Assembly: GCA_023515745.1 (NCBI GenBank)
Contig: JALECJ010000256.1
Location: forward strand, 1,302,001 to 1,366,000
Origin: Amoeboaphelidium protococcarum
Taxonomy: Eukaryota; Aphelidiomycota; Aphelidea
DNA: 64,000 nt
Direction: 5' to 3'
Under the pieces are notes generated by a model, which had not been told where the DNA came from, did no database searches, and saw only the letters and a program-made list of their open reading frames with translations. Position 1 is the first letter of the stretch. The number at the start of each line of letters is the position of its first letter. Below, in pieces: positions 25,801 through 38,046 of this stretch. The position numbers and the translations under genes were made by a program.

Positions 25801-27802
25801 CAGACAATGACCATAAGACATGAGGCAGTGCAGATTAGAACCGTTCTCCACCAATAGCTGCATCTGGACCTCCAACTTTAAACAAAGCACCGCCAAACTG
25901 TCTCGCCTTCTTACCAACATCTTTCACCTAAGAATAGAATGGATCTCTATACTGCACCGGGATTACACATGATTTAACTTCAGCCAAGACTTGCTCATAC
26001 GATGGGGGTGATAATTGTGTAAATTGATGGTTTGGTTAACTTAATTCTGCTTAAGTACCTTCAAGCGGTTCTATCTCAGTGCATTAAGATTTGAGCTTCT
26101 GGGATGGAGAAGTTACCATTGGTTTATCACTCTGATGTAAAGTTTCTCTACCAACTTTCTAAGGGGACCACATGGCATCTAAATTGCTTATAAAGTTACT
26201 AGATTCCATATTGCTATGATTATCCTAGTCATATATATGCACAGTTTATTCCGAAAGCGGATTAGTATCAATGTTGGAAGCATCAACGTCATCCTGAGAA
26301 GCCTTCTTCTATGCCATCCACGCCAATAAATCATCAAGTTCACTGTCACTACTTTCATGTTCATTCTCAAGTGAATCGTCTGCAATACCATCATCAAACT
26401 GCTACTCCTAATTTTATAAATCCTCATAAACTTGATCTACGCCATCGTTACCATAATGATCATCATCATCATCACCTAGATTTCCGGCAACAATATCATC
26501 ATCAGCCATCTAATTAGGGAATTACACGCGTTGACTTTATATAATAGATTCATTAACGTATTGAGTGGCATCAATCTTCAGTCCACGTAAAGTCGACGGA
26601 ATAGCAGTCGCAAAAGATCTAATAGGCTCATCTGTTAGCTAATCTAGAATCATATCATCCTAATTATCACCTTCTGTATGGACTTGGTTATGTAAATCAG
26701 TCTATGAAGTCTTTGTGGATGCACTTTTATCACACTAACTACGGACTAAAACATGAGCCGGATACAATGCAGTAACAGATTAAAAACTAGTCATATAGGC
26801 AGACAATGTAGCAGATTAATCATCAGATTATGTACGATCATTAGTATGAGCACTATCAACAAACTGCTTTACTGCATTCAATACTCTCTCCTTATAATCA
26901 ATCTGAGTGGGCAGTGAACGGTCATTCATATCCACCTACTGCTTGGGCATCTCGCCATCCCGTCGTTTCTATTCATCCTACCACAGACACTGGAGAGAGT
27001 GGACCAACTTCTCTTTCCTATCAGTTATGGGAAGGAATGGCTCTGACGGTCTCTCTTACACCTCTGTACGATTCATAATAGTCCACGGGTAAATATCCAG
27101 CTCAATATCAGCGGATGCTTCTCTTCCCATCACTGATTCTTCATAACACAGCAATTCCGGCTGATCATGAGGAGTTCTTATCAGGATATGTTCTTCATTC
27201 AACTACATGTAGTCCATGCCGAATAGATTATAATCCATCATAAACTGCAAATCGAATGGAAAGTGGCTCTCATACGGCTAGATGAATCTGTTCATTATAG
27301 CGCCACTACACAAGAGATCAGATAACTGATTAACACTACGCGGATCATTCAGGTATATCTTGAGATAGAGTTTATAACGCGCATGGTAGCCATACATATC
27401 AATCCCTTTGACTGGAACAATAGCGCGAACGTACGATACTTCTGCTCTGCCATTGTTCTTCAAGCTCAGAGCCAGATTGATGGCCTCTTCCAGCACTGCA
27501 ATGTAATCACCAAGTCTCCTCCTCTATTGATCATTATCATTATTATAATTATCGCTCTGATTCTACTAATAGTTTCCGCCATCACTCAATACAGAATTTT
27601 CATATTCAAAATATGGAATGTATAGATATGGGTAAATCTAATGCACATGCGACACAACTTTTCTACCACTACCATCTTCAATTCCATAGATGTCCAGTAC
27701 GGATACCTTCTACTTCCCGCTCGCGTAGTGCCAACCTTCGAATTTATCATAAACACTCGGAAACACCTGCCTGGACTCTATGCTAACTATCTTGACTTTC
27801 AT
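22817..27802 (-). CDS. REV3: DNA polymerase zeta catalytic subunit REV3
   Basis: B-family polymerase that extends past DNA lesions in translesion synthesis; nuclear, partner of REV7 and REV1. 1661 residues (yeast Rev3 is about 1,500). The N-terminal B-family domain has YPYLYIPYFEYE and the zeta-like SGAIMNRFI...YNLFGMDYM. The middle 500 residues are acidic and variable. Polymerase motifs: VLDFQSLYPSIMIAYN (about 1105), LGLKYIANVTYGYTSASFSG, YADTDSMFIYMDG (about 1279) and KKRYVGWKFE. The C-terminus has two Cys clusters: HCYACG..LCQDC (about 1556, CysA zinc site) and VCQNC...CESIECPVYYERLK (about 1610, CysB iron-sulfur site that binds accessory subunits). Start 27802 is the first ATG that yields the conserved MKVKIVSIES opening. 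Convergent with dynein, 152 bp between stops. The stop is preceded by a UAR codon three positions upstream. Confidence 0.95.
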
Positions 27803-28244
27803 ACTGACATTTCATATAGTTTTAGTATTATACACCTCTCAGCGATGGAGATTGAATGAATAACGTTATATTCTCTCAAAAGGAAATTTTAATCTGATCC
27901 GCAGAGAAAGTTTAAGTTGGAACAATTTTACTTTGGTAGAAGCAGCGTGTTAAGGCGAAAGTTTTCACGGCGATAACGACGCGCTGAAAGGATTAGTGGA
28001 AAAGCTTTCGATTTATGCAGTGTCTTTAATGTCTTTATCCATAGTGAAAGAATATGGTCAACTCTTTTAAATCTAAAACTCACTGTAATACTTAAAAATG
28101 GTTACATAAATGAGACACCTTAAAAAGGGATAAAGCGCACATTGTGAGGTAATGACCAAAGAGTATCAATATTATTAATTCAAAAACATTTCAGCATATA
28201 ATAAGCGCCCGTATGAACAACAAAGAGTATCGCGTACTATCACC
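27803..28244. other. Intergenic region upstream of REV3
   Basis: 442 bases between the REV3 start and the chitinase stop, both on the minus strand. It must contain the REV3 promoter and the chitinase 3' region. AT-rich; no open frame, repeat or RNA recognised. Confidence 0.5.
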
Positions 28245-29927
28245 TCACTAATTCAAAGCAGTATGAGCAGCATCAATCAAAGACCCAGGTTGGCCGCTCC
28301 TGATATCACCAGACAGTTCCCAAAACATTATACCACCCAGATTCTTATCCTTAATGTACTAAGCTTTAGCACTAATACTCTGCGGATCATCAAAACTGAT
28401 CATGAGTCCATCTGATACATCTGGCGAATAGACATAAGGTGCCTTCACAACATCATCCCAATACTTTGGCATCTACTTGGAAACTACATCCTTGTAATCG
28501 AAGACACCAGTGGCACCTTCACCGCTCATCTAATCCCATGTTCCCATTGGAACAGATGCGTACTTTTAATACAGGCCATTGTTCACATTCTTAACACCCT
28601 AAAAGCCGCGGCCGTACATCACAGCACCAATGTTTAACTTCTCTGCCGGGCAACCAGCGCTCAAAAATGTATCCACAGCGATACTAGTGCAACCAAGGTC
28701 TGGATACGGATCATCAGAAGATGGATACAGCGGGCTCTGATGACCAGTGAATGGACTCCATCCACCACGGTAGTCATATGTCATGATGTTTATAAAATCG
28801 CAAACCTGTGCAATCTTGGCCACCTCCAAATGCCTGATGATATTACGGTTCGCCGGTGCGGCAATGGTCAAGTAATACGTCTTGCCAGTTTCCTTTGACA
28901 ACTAATCCAATGATGATCTAATCTCCTGCATGGCCAGAGTATAGTTGACACCATCAGCGGGGGAGTATGCATTAGAAGCAAGTCCACCTTCGACAGGATA
29001 TTCCCAGTCCAGATCGATACCATCGAACCCATAAGTCTTGCAAAACTTGGCACAGGATGCAGCGAATAGTTTGCGACTAGACTCTGAAGCTGCCATGGTG
29101 GAAAAGTTTCCGCTCCAGGTCCAACCACCAATAGAGATGAAAGTTTTCAAGTGAGGATTCTTCAGCTTCAATTCACCGTTGATATAGCCAATGTTACCTT
29201 TGACAACTTCAGGTGGATCGTTCCAACTCATGCCCGGATACATGTACTGAATATCGGACCAAGAGTCTCCAATTTACACCTCAAACAGACCATCCTAAGA
29301 TATCTTGGCAAACGCGTAATTAAGATGCGTAATCTTATCAGCTGGTATATCAGTGGCCAGGTACTTGCGCGCATAGATACCCCAACTGATGAAATATGCG
29401 ACCACTCTTTTACCTCCCACAGGCGGATGCTGAACGTGATCTTATTATGATGATGAAGGCGACGCAGGAATCATAGTATCACAATCCCTCGATTATTATA
29501 ATTACTTTGTCTTCTTACTTTGGTTGGAATTATTATTATTACTAAAGATTCTCTTCAATATCCAACTTCCACCGTGATTCTTAACCTTCGCTGACTCACC
29601 AGGGGTATCTTCACTATTAGGAATGGCAGTTTGAACAACATCATCATTCACAGCCAAGTCTTGGTCATTTTCTATCAAAGCAACAGCAGAGTCAGGATTC
29701 AATTGTAATTTATTCAAAATACTCAGAGCTTCCTTCATTTCCTTTTCATTAATATCCTTATCTAAAGCGCGAGGATCATCAGGATAACGTCTGCTTATAA
29801 AGTTGAGATTGATGATTATCGGATGATCATTGGACTAGTTCTGAACGTGTTCCAGATTGACATTGTTATTATCATTTTCAAAGCTTGGTACGCACGACGA
29901 AGGCAACAACTGTTTAATTATTTCCAT
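28245..29927 (-). CDS. Glycoside hydrolase family 18 chitinase with N-terminal extension
   Basis: Hydrolyses beta-1,4 linkages of chitin. 560 residues from the ATG at 29927, which has an in-frame TGA four codons upstream. The GH18 TIM barrel occupies about residues 175-555: VVAYFISWG (strand 1), SIGGWTWSGNF (strand 3), the catalytic signature FDGIDLDWEYP (DxxDxDxE, about residue 300), INIMTYDYRG, GAVMYGRGF, and GGIMFWELSGD near the end. The catalytic Glu and both Asp are present. The first 150 residues are hydrophilic, acidic and Asn/Ser-rich, with no signal peptide. Either the enzyme is intracellular, the extension is separate, or the true start is the internal ATG at 29474 (also without a signal). 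The last codon before TGA is TAG. Confidence 0.9.
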
Positions 29928-30275
29928 ATCTTCTAGTCACTTAAAAAGATGTAATCTATGGTGTTAATGGAGAGATGAAGAGCGTCCATGAGAAAGTGTT
30001 TCATTCATTCGAAATCAAGACTTGCCTATTTGAGATATTCAGGGGGGCTTGTTAGCAGCGATGAAAATTGAAACAGGAAAGTTGGAAATCGTAGCGTAAT
30101 CTCATCAAAAGAGACTTGACGCCGCTCGTCAGGGAGAGCACCGCGTGAGAGAGGAAGTCTCATCAAAAAGCGCTAAACGCTACCTAGTAAGAGGCAACAA
30201 TCCCCTCAAACTCATTGCTATACAGCTACATTGCATTATCAAAATATAATTCTATTTAATCTATGGTATAAACAT
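29928..30275. other. Intergenic region upstream of chitinase
   Basis: 348 bases between the chitinase start and the RhoGEF stop, both on the minus strand. GC-richer patch near 30115-30160 (GCCGCTCGTCAGGGAGAG) within AT-rich flanks. Presumed chitinase promoter. No gene seen. Confidence 0.5.
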
Positions 30276-33200
30276 TCATTATTCTGATCTATATTAGAGT
30301 AAATGCTTGATCTCGTTTCGGAGAAATAATATATCACGCTCTCTATTCTTCACACTGGCCAGATAGTTCTGTGACATTTGATCCATGTGCTTTCGAACAG
30401 TCTTTTTCAACTTGGACATATCATTCTTGAGCTTCTAGTTCTCTCTTGACAGATTTTCAGCGATAGCAGAATTCTAAGTGATCTAATGCGGCCAATAGTC
30501 AGCTGGAGATGCCGCCAGCACTGAGTTTTAATTCAGCTTTTATATAGTCATTTTTGCAATCTCCAAACCATCTTAAAGAATCTACATCTAACTCTTAGAC
30601 TCATCTTAATCGCGCAGCATCTTCTGAAGTGTTATTGAGTGCTACTCCATAAGTTTCGTATAATCATTAGACAGTTGATGCACAAGTGAATTGAGAGACT
30701 GTTAGCCTGGATTGGCTTCAGCAGCAGTCTTGACGTAACTTTCCACAACTTGGCGCAATGATATAATCTACGCCTGCAATGGAGTCAGCTACTTGGATAC
30801 AATTTCAGCTAATTAAGTATCATCATGAAGGCTTGAATGAACATTCTCACTCAGAGTCGATAGCCTCAGCTTCAGCTTTTCAACTTCAAATTTCAATAAA
30901 GTTTCCACATGAGCAGTGTCAGGATCTAATGACAATGACAGACAAAGATCCTTAATTATACCTCGTAGACTATTGACTTACTAATCACGAGTACCAAATT
31001 CAGATACGACAATAGTCTTTACATGCTATATTTCCTAAACCAAATCTTTCTTCAATTAACCACCATCCAGATTGATTTTAAATTTATCATGCAGCTGTTA
31101 CTCGAACTAAGTTAGCTCGTCTAAAGATTGATCCAAAAGTAATTTCTATAGAGTTTACCCCTGCTATAACATAGAATACAATACTTGCAATTCAGAGAGC
31201 CTACTCCGACTTTCTTCATATTACTATTCAATCTCAGATTTACTATTATTGACACTGATCAACGCTAATTACTTAGTCTCCACCTAATGCTCCAGATTTT
31301 AAACTTTGGTAGAGAGAGTCTGCACTTAGTTTTACAACATTAGGGAGGCATCAGTGCTATCACTTAGCTAATTTTCCATTTCAACTCGGACTTGACTAAG
31401 TTCATGTTCAGTCTGAGTTAATTACTTTTACTACTCCTACAGCTTGCTATACAAATCCTTATTCTCTACTAGAAGCACTTCTTTCACTTCTGCGCTTTCT
31501 TTAGATAGAAGCAACTCCAACTTTTCAATCTTTGTATTCTTAGCTTCAACATCAGTTTACAGTACAGAACACTCACGCCTAATCTGATCAACTAAAGAAT
31601 TTGCTTACGATGAAGCACGATTGAGGATCCCAATTTGCGATTTAAGCTTGAGAATTGATGACTAGGATTCTGTAATCTCAGCTTGATACTCATCGATGGA
31701 CTTTTGTAATTTACCATTCTTCTCCAACACGGACTGGAATTCTGCTTTCAATTCATTGGAGAATTACTACTCACTCTTATAATCATCTTGCAACTTGGCG
31801 AAAGAACTCTAGAGGGTATTAAACTTCTCCTACCATGTGGTCAACTCCAATCTCTTCTCCTAGAATGCAGACGTTATCATCTCAATCTATGATTTATGAG
31901 TGGCAACAGCCTGATCAAACTACGATCTATTCTATCTTATCTGCTAGAGAAGCTGATTATTCTCATTCTTCTGCTGCACTATTTTCTCATCATTATCATC
32001 CAGTTCATCGCGCAGAGACTTGACTGCACCTTCATAAGAATTAACGAGATTCACCCGCTCTTTAAGTGCCTCATCAAGTGACGCGTCGAGTCTCTTAACC
32101 TGAGATCTCTGTTGGTCCAACTCAATCATAGCTTTCTTTAACAACTCTGAGACTTCAGCTTTCTCGCTTTCAATGACAGCTACTAATGACTTCTAATCTT
32201 ACAAATCCATCAGCGCCTGGGCTAGCTCCCTTTCCTACTCCTAATAATCTGTATTCAAAGACTCAAACTCCTGTTACAACTTCAATAGCTCAGAATTAGA
32301 CTATTACTTACGCTTCTCGAGTTCAGTCGCCAGTGCAGCATTTTCAGCTTACAGCTGTCTAGCCTTTAGATCGAAAGTTTCAAATGATTTCTCATAATTG
32401 CTCTTGTAAACATTTCTCTCTGCAGTAAGATCTTTGATAGACTTACTAGATGTTACAATCTCTTGCTAAGCCATTGCCAATCGCTCATTCATTGTGGAAA
32501 TTTAACTCTTCGCGGATTTCATCTCAGCCTTGTGTTAAATTAAGATTGACTACACATCCACATGAGACAGCAAGAGATCTGAATCGGTCTAGCATTCTTG
32601 TTCGAGACACACTTTGGCATCAGTCTGGCAAATTTTGTCCTTCATTCCCTAACTCACTTTATCTACAATAGCAGAGAGTCGAGAATTTGCTTGTTCCAAC
32701 TCTTTTAACTTCTGTATCAATGCACTCGAGTTCATTAAACTTTCACCACCAGCGGCCGTGACATTGTTCATAGACACTGTGGTGCGCAGCTCCGGCTTTG
32801 TAGATAGCTTATCCATAGATCCTAATCGTGACCTGTTTTATGTAGATTATTTATACTTTTCGTCCACCTCTAACAGTTGACTCCTCAACAAATTAATCTC
32901 CTTCTCCTTCTTCTCCAGCAGCGACGACCAACTTGGATTAGTCAATTAAAGTTTCTCAGTAAGCACGTTAATTTTATCACTCCTTTCCATCAATTCTTTC
33001 TGCAACTCGACCAGCTCGTTCTCCAACTCATTATTGGCTGATACCAAACGACTAATCTCACTCGACTTCCTTGCATTCTTCTCCTTCTCAATTGACAACT
33101 CTTTACTGATATGGTCCATCTTTGCGGCAAGCTCTTGATCATACTGCTACTTCTCTTGCAACAAAATTTTATTGCGCGAAAGTTCAGCCTCGTACTTTTG

Positions 33201-36200
33201 CTTCATGTCCAGCTCATAATGCTCGTGTATCCTACGCTCTTCCTCCAACTGCTCTTCAAGTTCTAATGCATGAGACACCGATTTACTCAGATCCAACTTC
33301 AAATCCACAATCTATTTACCACACTCCTCCAACTTCAATCTGTATGAAGCCGCTTGAAGTTCATTCTAACTGACAGCTGATTAAAATTCCAAAATCTGAG
33401 AAGCTTACTCTTACAACAAGTCCTCCTTTTAGGATAATTACATCTAAGCATACTCCAGCTTGGCTTTCAAAGAATCATAATCATCCTTTCCAACACTATA
33501 CTTGCGAACGCGCTCATACTTTTTAACAGCAGTAGTGGACTATGCAAGTTGAGGAGACTTATTATCATCAAAAGCTGAAGATTGTAAAGATGAGCTCATC
33601 ATCTACTCCACCGGTTCATGTAAAGTATTCATCGAATTAGAAGTTGGACTAGTCACCGTTATTTAAATCCCTGGCATTTCAGGAACAACATCATACCTGC
33701 CCTTATCACCAGCATCATCATCATCATCCTATAGCGAGGCGCTTTTCTAAACTTCAGCCTAAGACTTTGATTGACTAACAATAACATCCTCATCTGCATT
33801 TACATCACTAAGACTGCGAGCTTTACTCCTAGCCAGAATGGCGTGCTTGTCAAGTAACTCGCGAGCTATTGCTTAATGATGCTTGGCGCTCTCATTATTC
33901 AATGAAGATGACCTTAATCTGCCCTCTTTACTACCGGCAGTTTTAGCAGAAGCCAAGCTCAACTTTGAAGCATTCATAACAATTCTACTCGATTTTAGCG
34001 CTGAGTTATTGAGAGGATTCTTCGACCGCACAGTAATATTACGGCTGAGATCACCGGGTTCACGAAGAGAGTCAGTGACTGTCGATGTTCGCCCACTCGA
34101 TTTCTATGTCGAATCCAATGCGGTCAAATTAACAACAGACTTCTCTGGGATACGTGACAATATTCCAGAAGAGGTCAAATTCTTCCAAGCCTGTATCCAA
34201 TTAGCTTTCTGCTCTTTGTTATTAGCTACAACCGTGAATCTCTCCTACTCCTCATAAGTCTGCTAGTCCAAAAATATCAACTCAAAAATGTTCTACTTAT
34301 CTCCAGGAAATTCATTCAATGTCACACATTCAATCTCAGCACTTGCGATAGAATGATACTTTTCTCTCCAATCCTTCTTAGCAATCAGCACCATGTCATT
34401 AAAAAGGAAGATCTATCGAGGCTTTTATCTCGACTCTGGTGGAGGTAAGAAGATTGAGAGGTGGTCCTCCCTGATCAGATAACGCGTCGGAGAGCTCAAC
34501 TCAATCTTCTCAGCAAATGCGTTCTAAATCTCCACTATCCTCTACAAACCATCGACACCTTCATTAATCACCATAAGAACATTCTACAGCTTAGCCAGCG
34601 CAATCTCCAAATTAGTACGATCTGGATGAGCTCCTGAGGTGGCCTTGATAATCTCCAACAGAAATAAAGGATACTTGCATATTCTCTACACTGGCTTAAT
34701 CAGATAACTACTCAGATCCAAGTGGCGCGTGGCTGGAATCTAGTAACACTCATTCAAGAACTTTGCCAAAGTCTTATTAGTCGAAGTCAGATCTTTAACC
34801 TTGGTCAGTGCTTTGGCATTATTGCTACAATACATTGTGTACGCGAAGAACTAATCGCAGTACTCTATGAACATTGATCCAAAAGAATCAATTGTACTAC
34901 TAGAGTCATAAATCCTTTCTAAATGTTTATAAAACTGTTCGTTGACACCAAGGATCTTTTCCAGATTACCAAAGATTATCTCCACATTCTTGACAGTCAG
35001 AAGCCGCTTATCCACCATAGGGCGCATAAATACCTCAATCACCATCTTCAAGTCCCTAACATATGCTCCTTCCGTAATGAACAATTCCCAAATAACTTAT
35101 TACCGCTTCTACTCGCGAATGCCCAACTTTTCAACCTCATTCTCAGACATACCATCCTTCCACGATTTCTTCTCTGGTCTTTGCGGACTATTCATCACCT
35201 CCAAAGCTTACTGTGATGGGACGGCGACCACGATTTGAGGAAAATCTTACGTGGATATCTATCGACTGACAACTTTGCTCTCCCGCGAACCAACCGTAGA
35301 TCCACCCGACATTACAGATGGCAAGATTCCTTAAGTAGTCAATCTCTTGAACATATTAATAGACTTCTTGGTCAGTGAACCATATTGCTCAGAGTTAGGC
35401 GTATGTTGACTGTCATCTCCATCACCTTGAGACCCCTGGTTATCTGTACCGTCTTCTTCCTCATGCCTCTCGGTTAACTTACCGCTAATTAACTCAGTTA
35501 TACCAAGCTTTGTAGAAGCTTTCCTTTGCCAGAATTTCTTCTTAGGCCTTGTGGATTCATCGTCAGCTACAGAGACAACAGAATCTTTTCGCGTCTTATT
35601 ATTGCTGGCAGGAGGATAATCAGCCTACTCAGACTGTGGAAGAATTTCGACAAAGTTGGCAGGGAACCAGCCCACAGTACCGAGTCCTTCATTCTTTGTC
35701 CACAGAGCACCTCTCCACCAGCCACCAGGAGGACAGTGCGTGACAACTGCTACATCGCCCATTTTCAACTCCAGTTCATCGCTCTTCTACGCCTCATACG
35801 GAAATCTTACCGCCACCTTCATACCAGGTATGATCTACTTTTACATTTCTTCCACATACTGCAAATCAGCCTGCTACTGTTACAAAAGCGAGGACTAATC
35901 CCCAGAATTATCAAGCTGATCCTACTGATCAATCTACTCGTTAAGAAGAGCGATATCGCCATACTACTCCGCACCAAAACTATTATTAAGATCTTAATAA
36001 GAGCCAATAATGGAAGAATCTGCAGAATCTTTTCGTTTCAACTGGTTCTCATCTGGCTGCTGATCAACATCATTAAAATCATCATTCTATCCAAGCAAAT
36101 GCTAATCTGTAGAGATACCTTAAAATTACTCAGAATCTGGCTAGTCTCCATCAGCTTCAACACAATCAGCAGGAAAAAATCCATTCCGTCCATTCATTGG

Positions 36201-36386
36201 CCCCAGATCTCTGTTCACTCCCTTGATATAACCTTGTTTCATCGACTTGATCTCATCCGGATCTGGCTATTCAATCACAATCAAATCGCCCACACTCAGT
36301 GATAATTCGTCATAATACTCTGTCTTAAATGATTTGACAGCCTTACACACCGTTCCTGGTGCGTACTTGGTATATTATGTAGGCAT
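30276..36386 (-). CDS. Rho guanine nucleotide exchange factor: SH3-SH3-DH-PH plus very long coiled coil
   Basis: Predicted activator of Rho-family GTPases, cytoplasmic or cortical. 2036 residues in one frame. SH3-1 at about 11-77 (AVKSFKTEYYDELSLSVGD, NGFFPADCVE). SH3-2 at about 184-248 (VAVRFPYEAQ, LELKMGD, GGWWRG, VGWFPANFVEIL). DH domain at about 425-625 begins QVIWELFITEGAYVRDL and has the late helix LSSYLIKPVQRICKYPLFL, the most conserved DH motif. PH domain at about 635-740 (IFLFNDMVLIAKKD, ending WIQAWKNL). After a Ser-rich linker, residues from about 955 to the end are nearly continuous heptad coiled coil rich in Gln, Glu, Lys and Leu. Domains are assigned by eye; the DH core is secure. 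Ends with GAA TAA TGA. The individual domains are common, but I do not recognise this combination with about 1,100 residues of coiled coil. Confidence 0.88.
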
Positions 36387-36598
36387 TTCTATACGTAATT
36401 ATCTATCATACAAGAATGGTATTTGATAGAACGATATTGACGACAGTAGCTTCTGTTGTTAAGCAAGTAATTGAACGCTTTATTCGGTCAAAACATGTCA
36501 TATATTATTCTACAGAAAAAGATACTGCAACTCAGATTAGACAATGATGTTTATTTCCAAATTCATGAATAGAAGATAGATTGGAATGAAAGGCAATG

Positions 36599-37117
36599 TC
36601 AAACACCATCTAGATGCCACGCCTCTTGAACTTCTTTAAACGAGGAAACGTGAGATTTCGTTTCACTTTGCGCCTTTGATTCTTCTGCTTGCTATTACTA
36701 CTATTATTAATGATCCTTAACTGTATTGCGAATACTCTCATGCATTGCTTCACCCTCTTCTAAAGGCAGAATTGGAATATCAATGAATGCATTCTCGAAA
36801 TCAAAATCAATAGGCTATTCATCACCTGTCGGATGCTCCTTATATTCAATCGCTTACTCTTCTTCTTGTTCATCGTCGTTGATTTGATCTGCAAAATGCT
36901 GCTTCTGTTTCAGATACAGATTCGACACGAAACTTTCTTGGTCCGCATCATCATCATCGACATTCTCATAAGGTTGATACTGTTATATCTGTGGAGATCC
37001 TTATGATTATAATAAGGAGCTCTGATTACGTGATTACAGCGTATCATCCACAGTTCCATCTCTTTTATCAAACACATTGACACTCTACAAACTCAACACG
37101 CAATTATTGTCCGGCAT
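36599..37117 (-). CDS. Small acidic protein of unknown function with UAR-encoded polyglutamine
   Basis: 172 residues from ATG 37117 to TGA 36599-36601. Not recognised. N-terminus MPDNNCVLSLQSVNVFDKRD, then an Asp/Glu/Gln-rich middle (ENVDDDDADQESF, DDEQEEEQ), a hydrophobic patch FENAFIDIPILPLEEGE, seven consecutive glutamines encoded TAA TAA TAG TAG TAA TAG CAA (36689-36709), and a short end EVQEAWHLDGV. No signal peptide or membrane segment. Lies 251 bp downstream of the proteasome gene and 212 bp upstream of the RhoGEF start, all on the minus strand. Reality rests on the long TGA-free frame and coding-like composition. An overlapping short frame from 37144 (MSVVGLVGRN) is probably chance. 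Confidence 0.6.
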
Positions 37118-37368
37118 TTCTCCCCACAAGTCCAACTACACTCATATTTCTATTTTTAGTGATAAATTGTAATGAATAGAAAGACTTACATGCATTTTGA
37201 GATACTTTTGATTTTTACTTTTACGCGTCATCCAAGTGAACAATGTAATGATAAGTAGTAAAATGAATAATATGCTAAAGTGAGTGTCGCTATTGGGCAA
37301 TGAGTGACAGTATGGAAGTAAAGTGAAACAGAAAGGGCAAAGAGAGAACGTCAAGTGAAACAGAAAGA

Positions 37369-38046
37369 TCAATCCATTCTTCCCTTCAAATGTCTGACAG
37401 TGACGCCTTCTTCACCAATCAGGTACACCACGGCACCCCATCCACTGACAGCATCTCTGTCCATAGCAGACAACAGAGCCTGGCTAATACATTCAGACAA
37501 CTCATCCTTGGACATGTCAGGCTCCCACAGTGCTTCACAAGTACCGTATAGTTGGTGAGAAGATGTTCCAGCCACGACGAAATCCTTTGCAAAGTTGATG
37601 CACCCAATCAAGTCAGTACTACAGATGAATGGCTTCAACTTTGTCTTCTGTTGCTTCGACGACGACTTATCATTAGATGACTTGTCGTCAATCACTGGCT
37701 GCAGTCCTGCAATGACTGGCTCAGCATAGTACGGACTGAATCTCTTCTCGTACAGAGTGCTACTCACAAGATGACTGAAGGCGACCGGTGCAATTTTACG
37801 CCCTTCTTCAGCCAACGAGTACAACTAACAGCGCATCTTCAACATCTAACTCAACGTCATAACATCAGTGCTCAGCCCGCTCAGTGCGATGAACAGACGC
37901 TCATGCATAGAGTAAACTTTAGGGTTCTCCGTGCTCAGAGTCATTGCCTACACACCGAATCTCTTGTCTGAAGCAATAGCAACATGCGTCTTGCCAACCA
38001 TTGCGACGACACTTCCACCGTTATACGCCATAATATTATCGCCCAT
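37369..38046 (-). CDS. PSMB3: Proteasome subunit beta type-3
   Basis: Non-catalytic beta-3 subunit of the 20S proteasome core, cytosol and nucleus. 225 residues, starting MGDNIMAYNGGSVVAM with no Thr1 propeptide, as in beta-3. Matches include RFGVQAMT (the Gln is encoded by TAG), LFIALSGLSTDV, LYEKRFSPYYAEPVIAGL, DLIGC, SHQLYGTCEALWEPDMS and DRDAVSGWGAVVYLI. Compared with the human subunit it carries an insertion of about 17 polar residues (DDKSSNDKSSSKQQ) before PFICSTDLIGC. The insertion has no stop codon and looks like a lineage-specific surface loop. The gene is divergent from MARCH6, with 412 bp between starts. Confidence 0.96.

Noticed and set aside
35526-36302. 258-residue plus-strand frame opposite the RhoGEF
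   Set aside because: Antisense to two clear SH3 domains; open by composition only.
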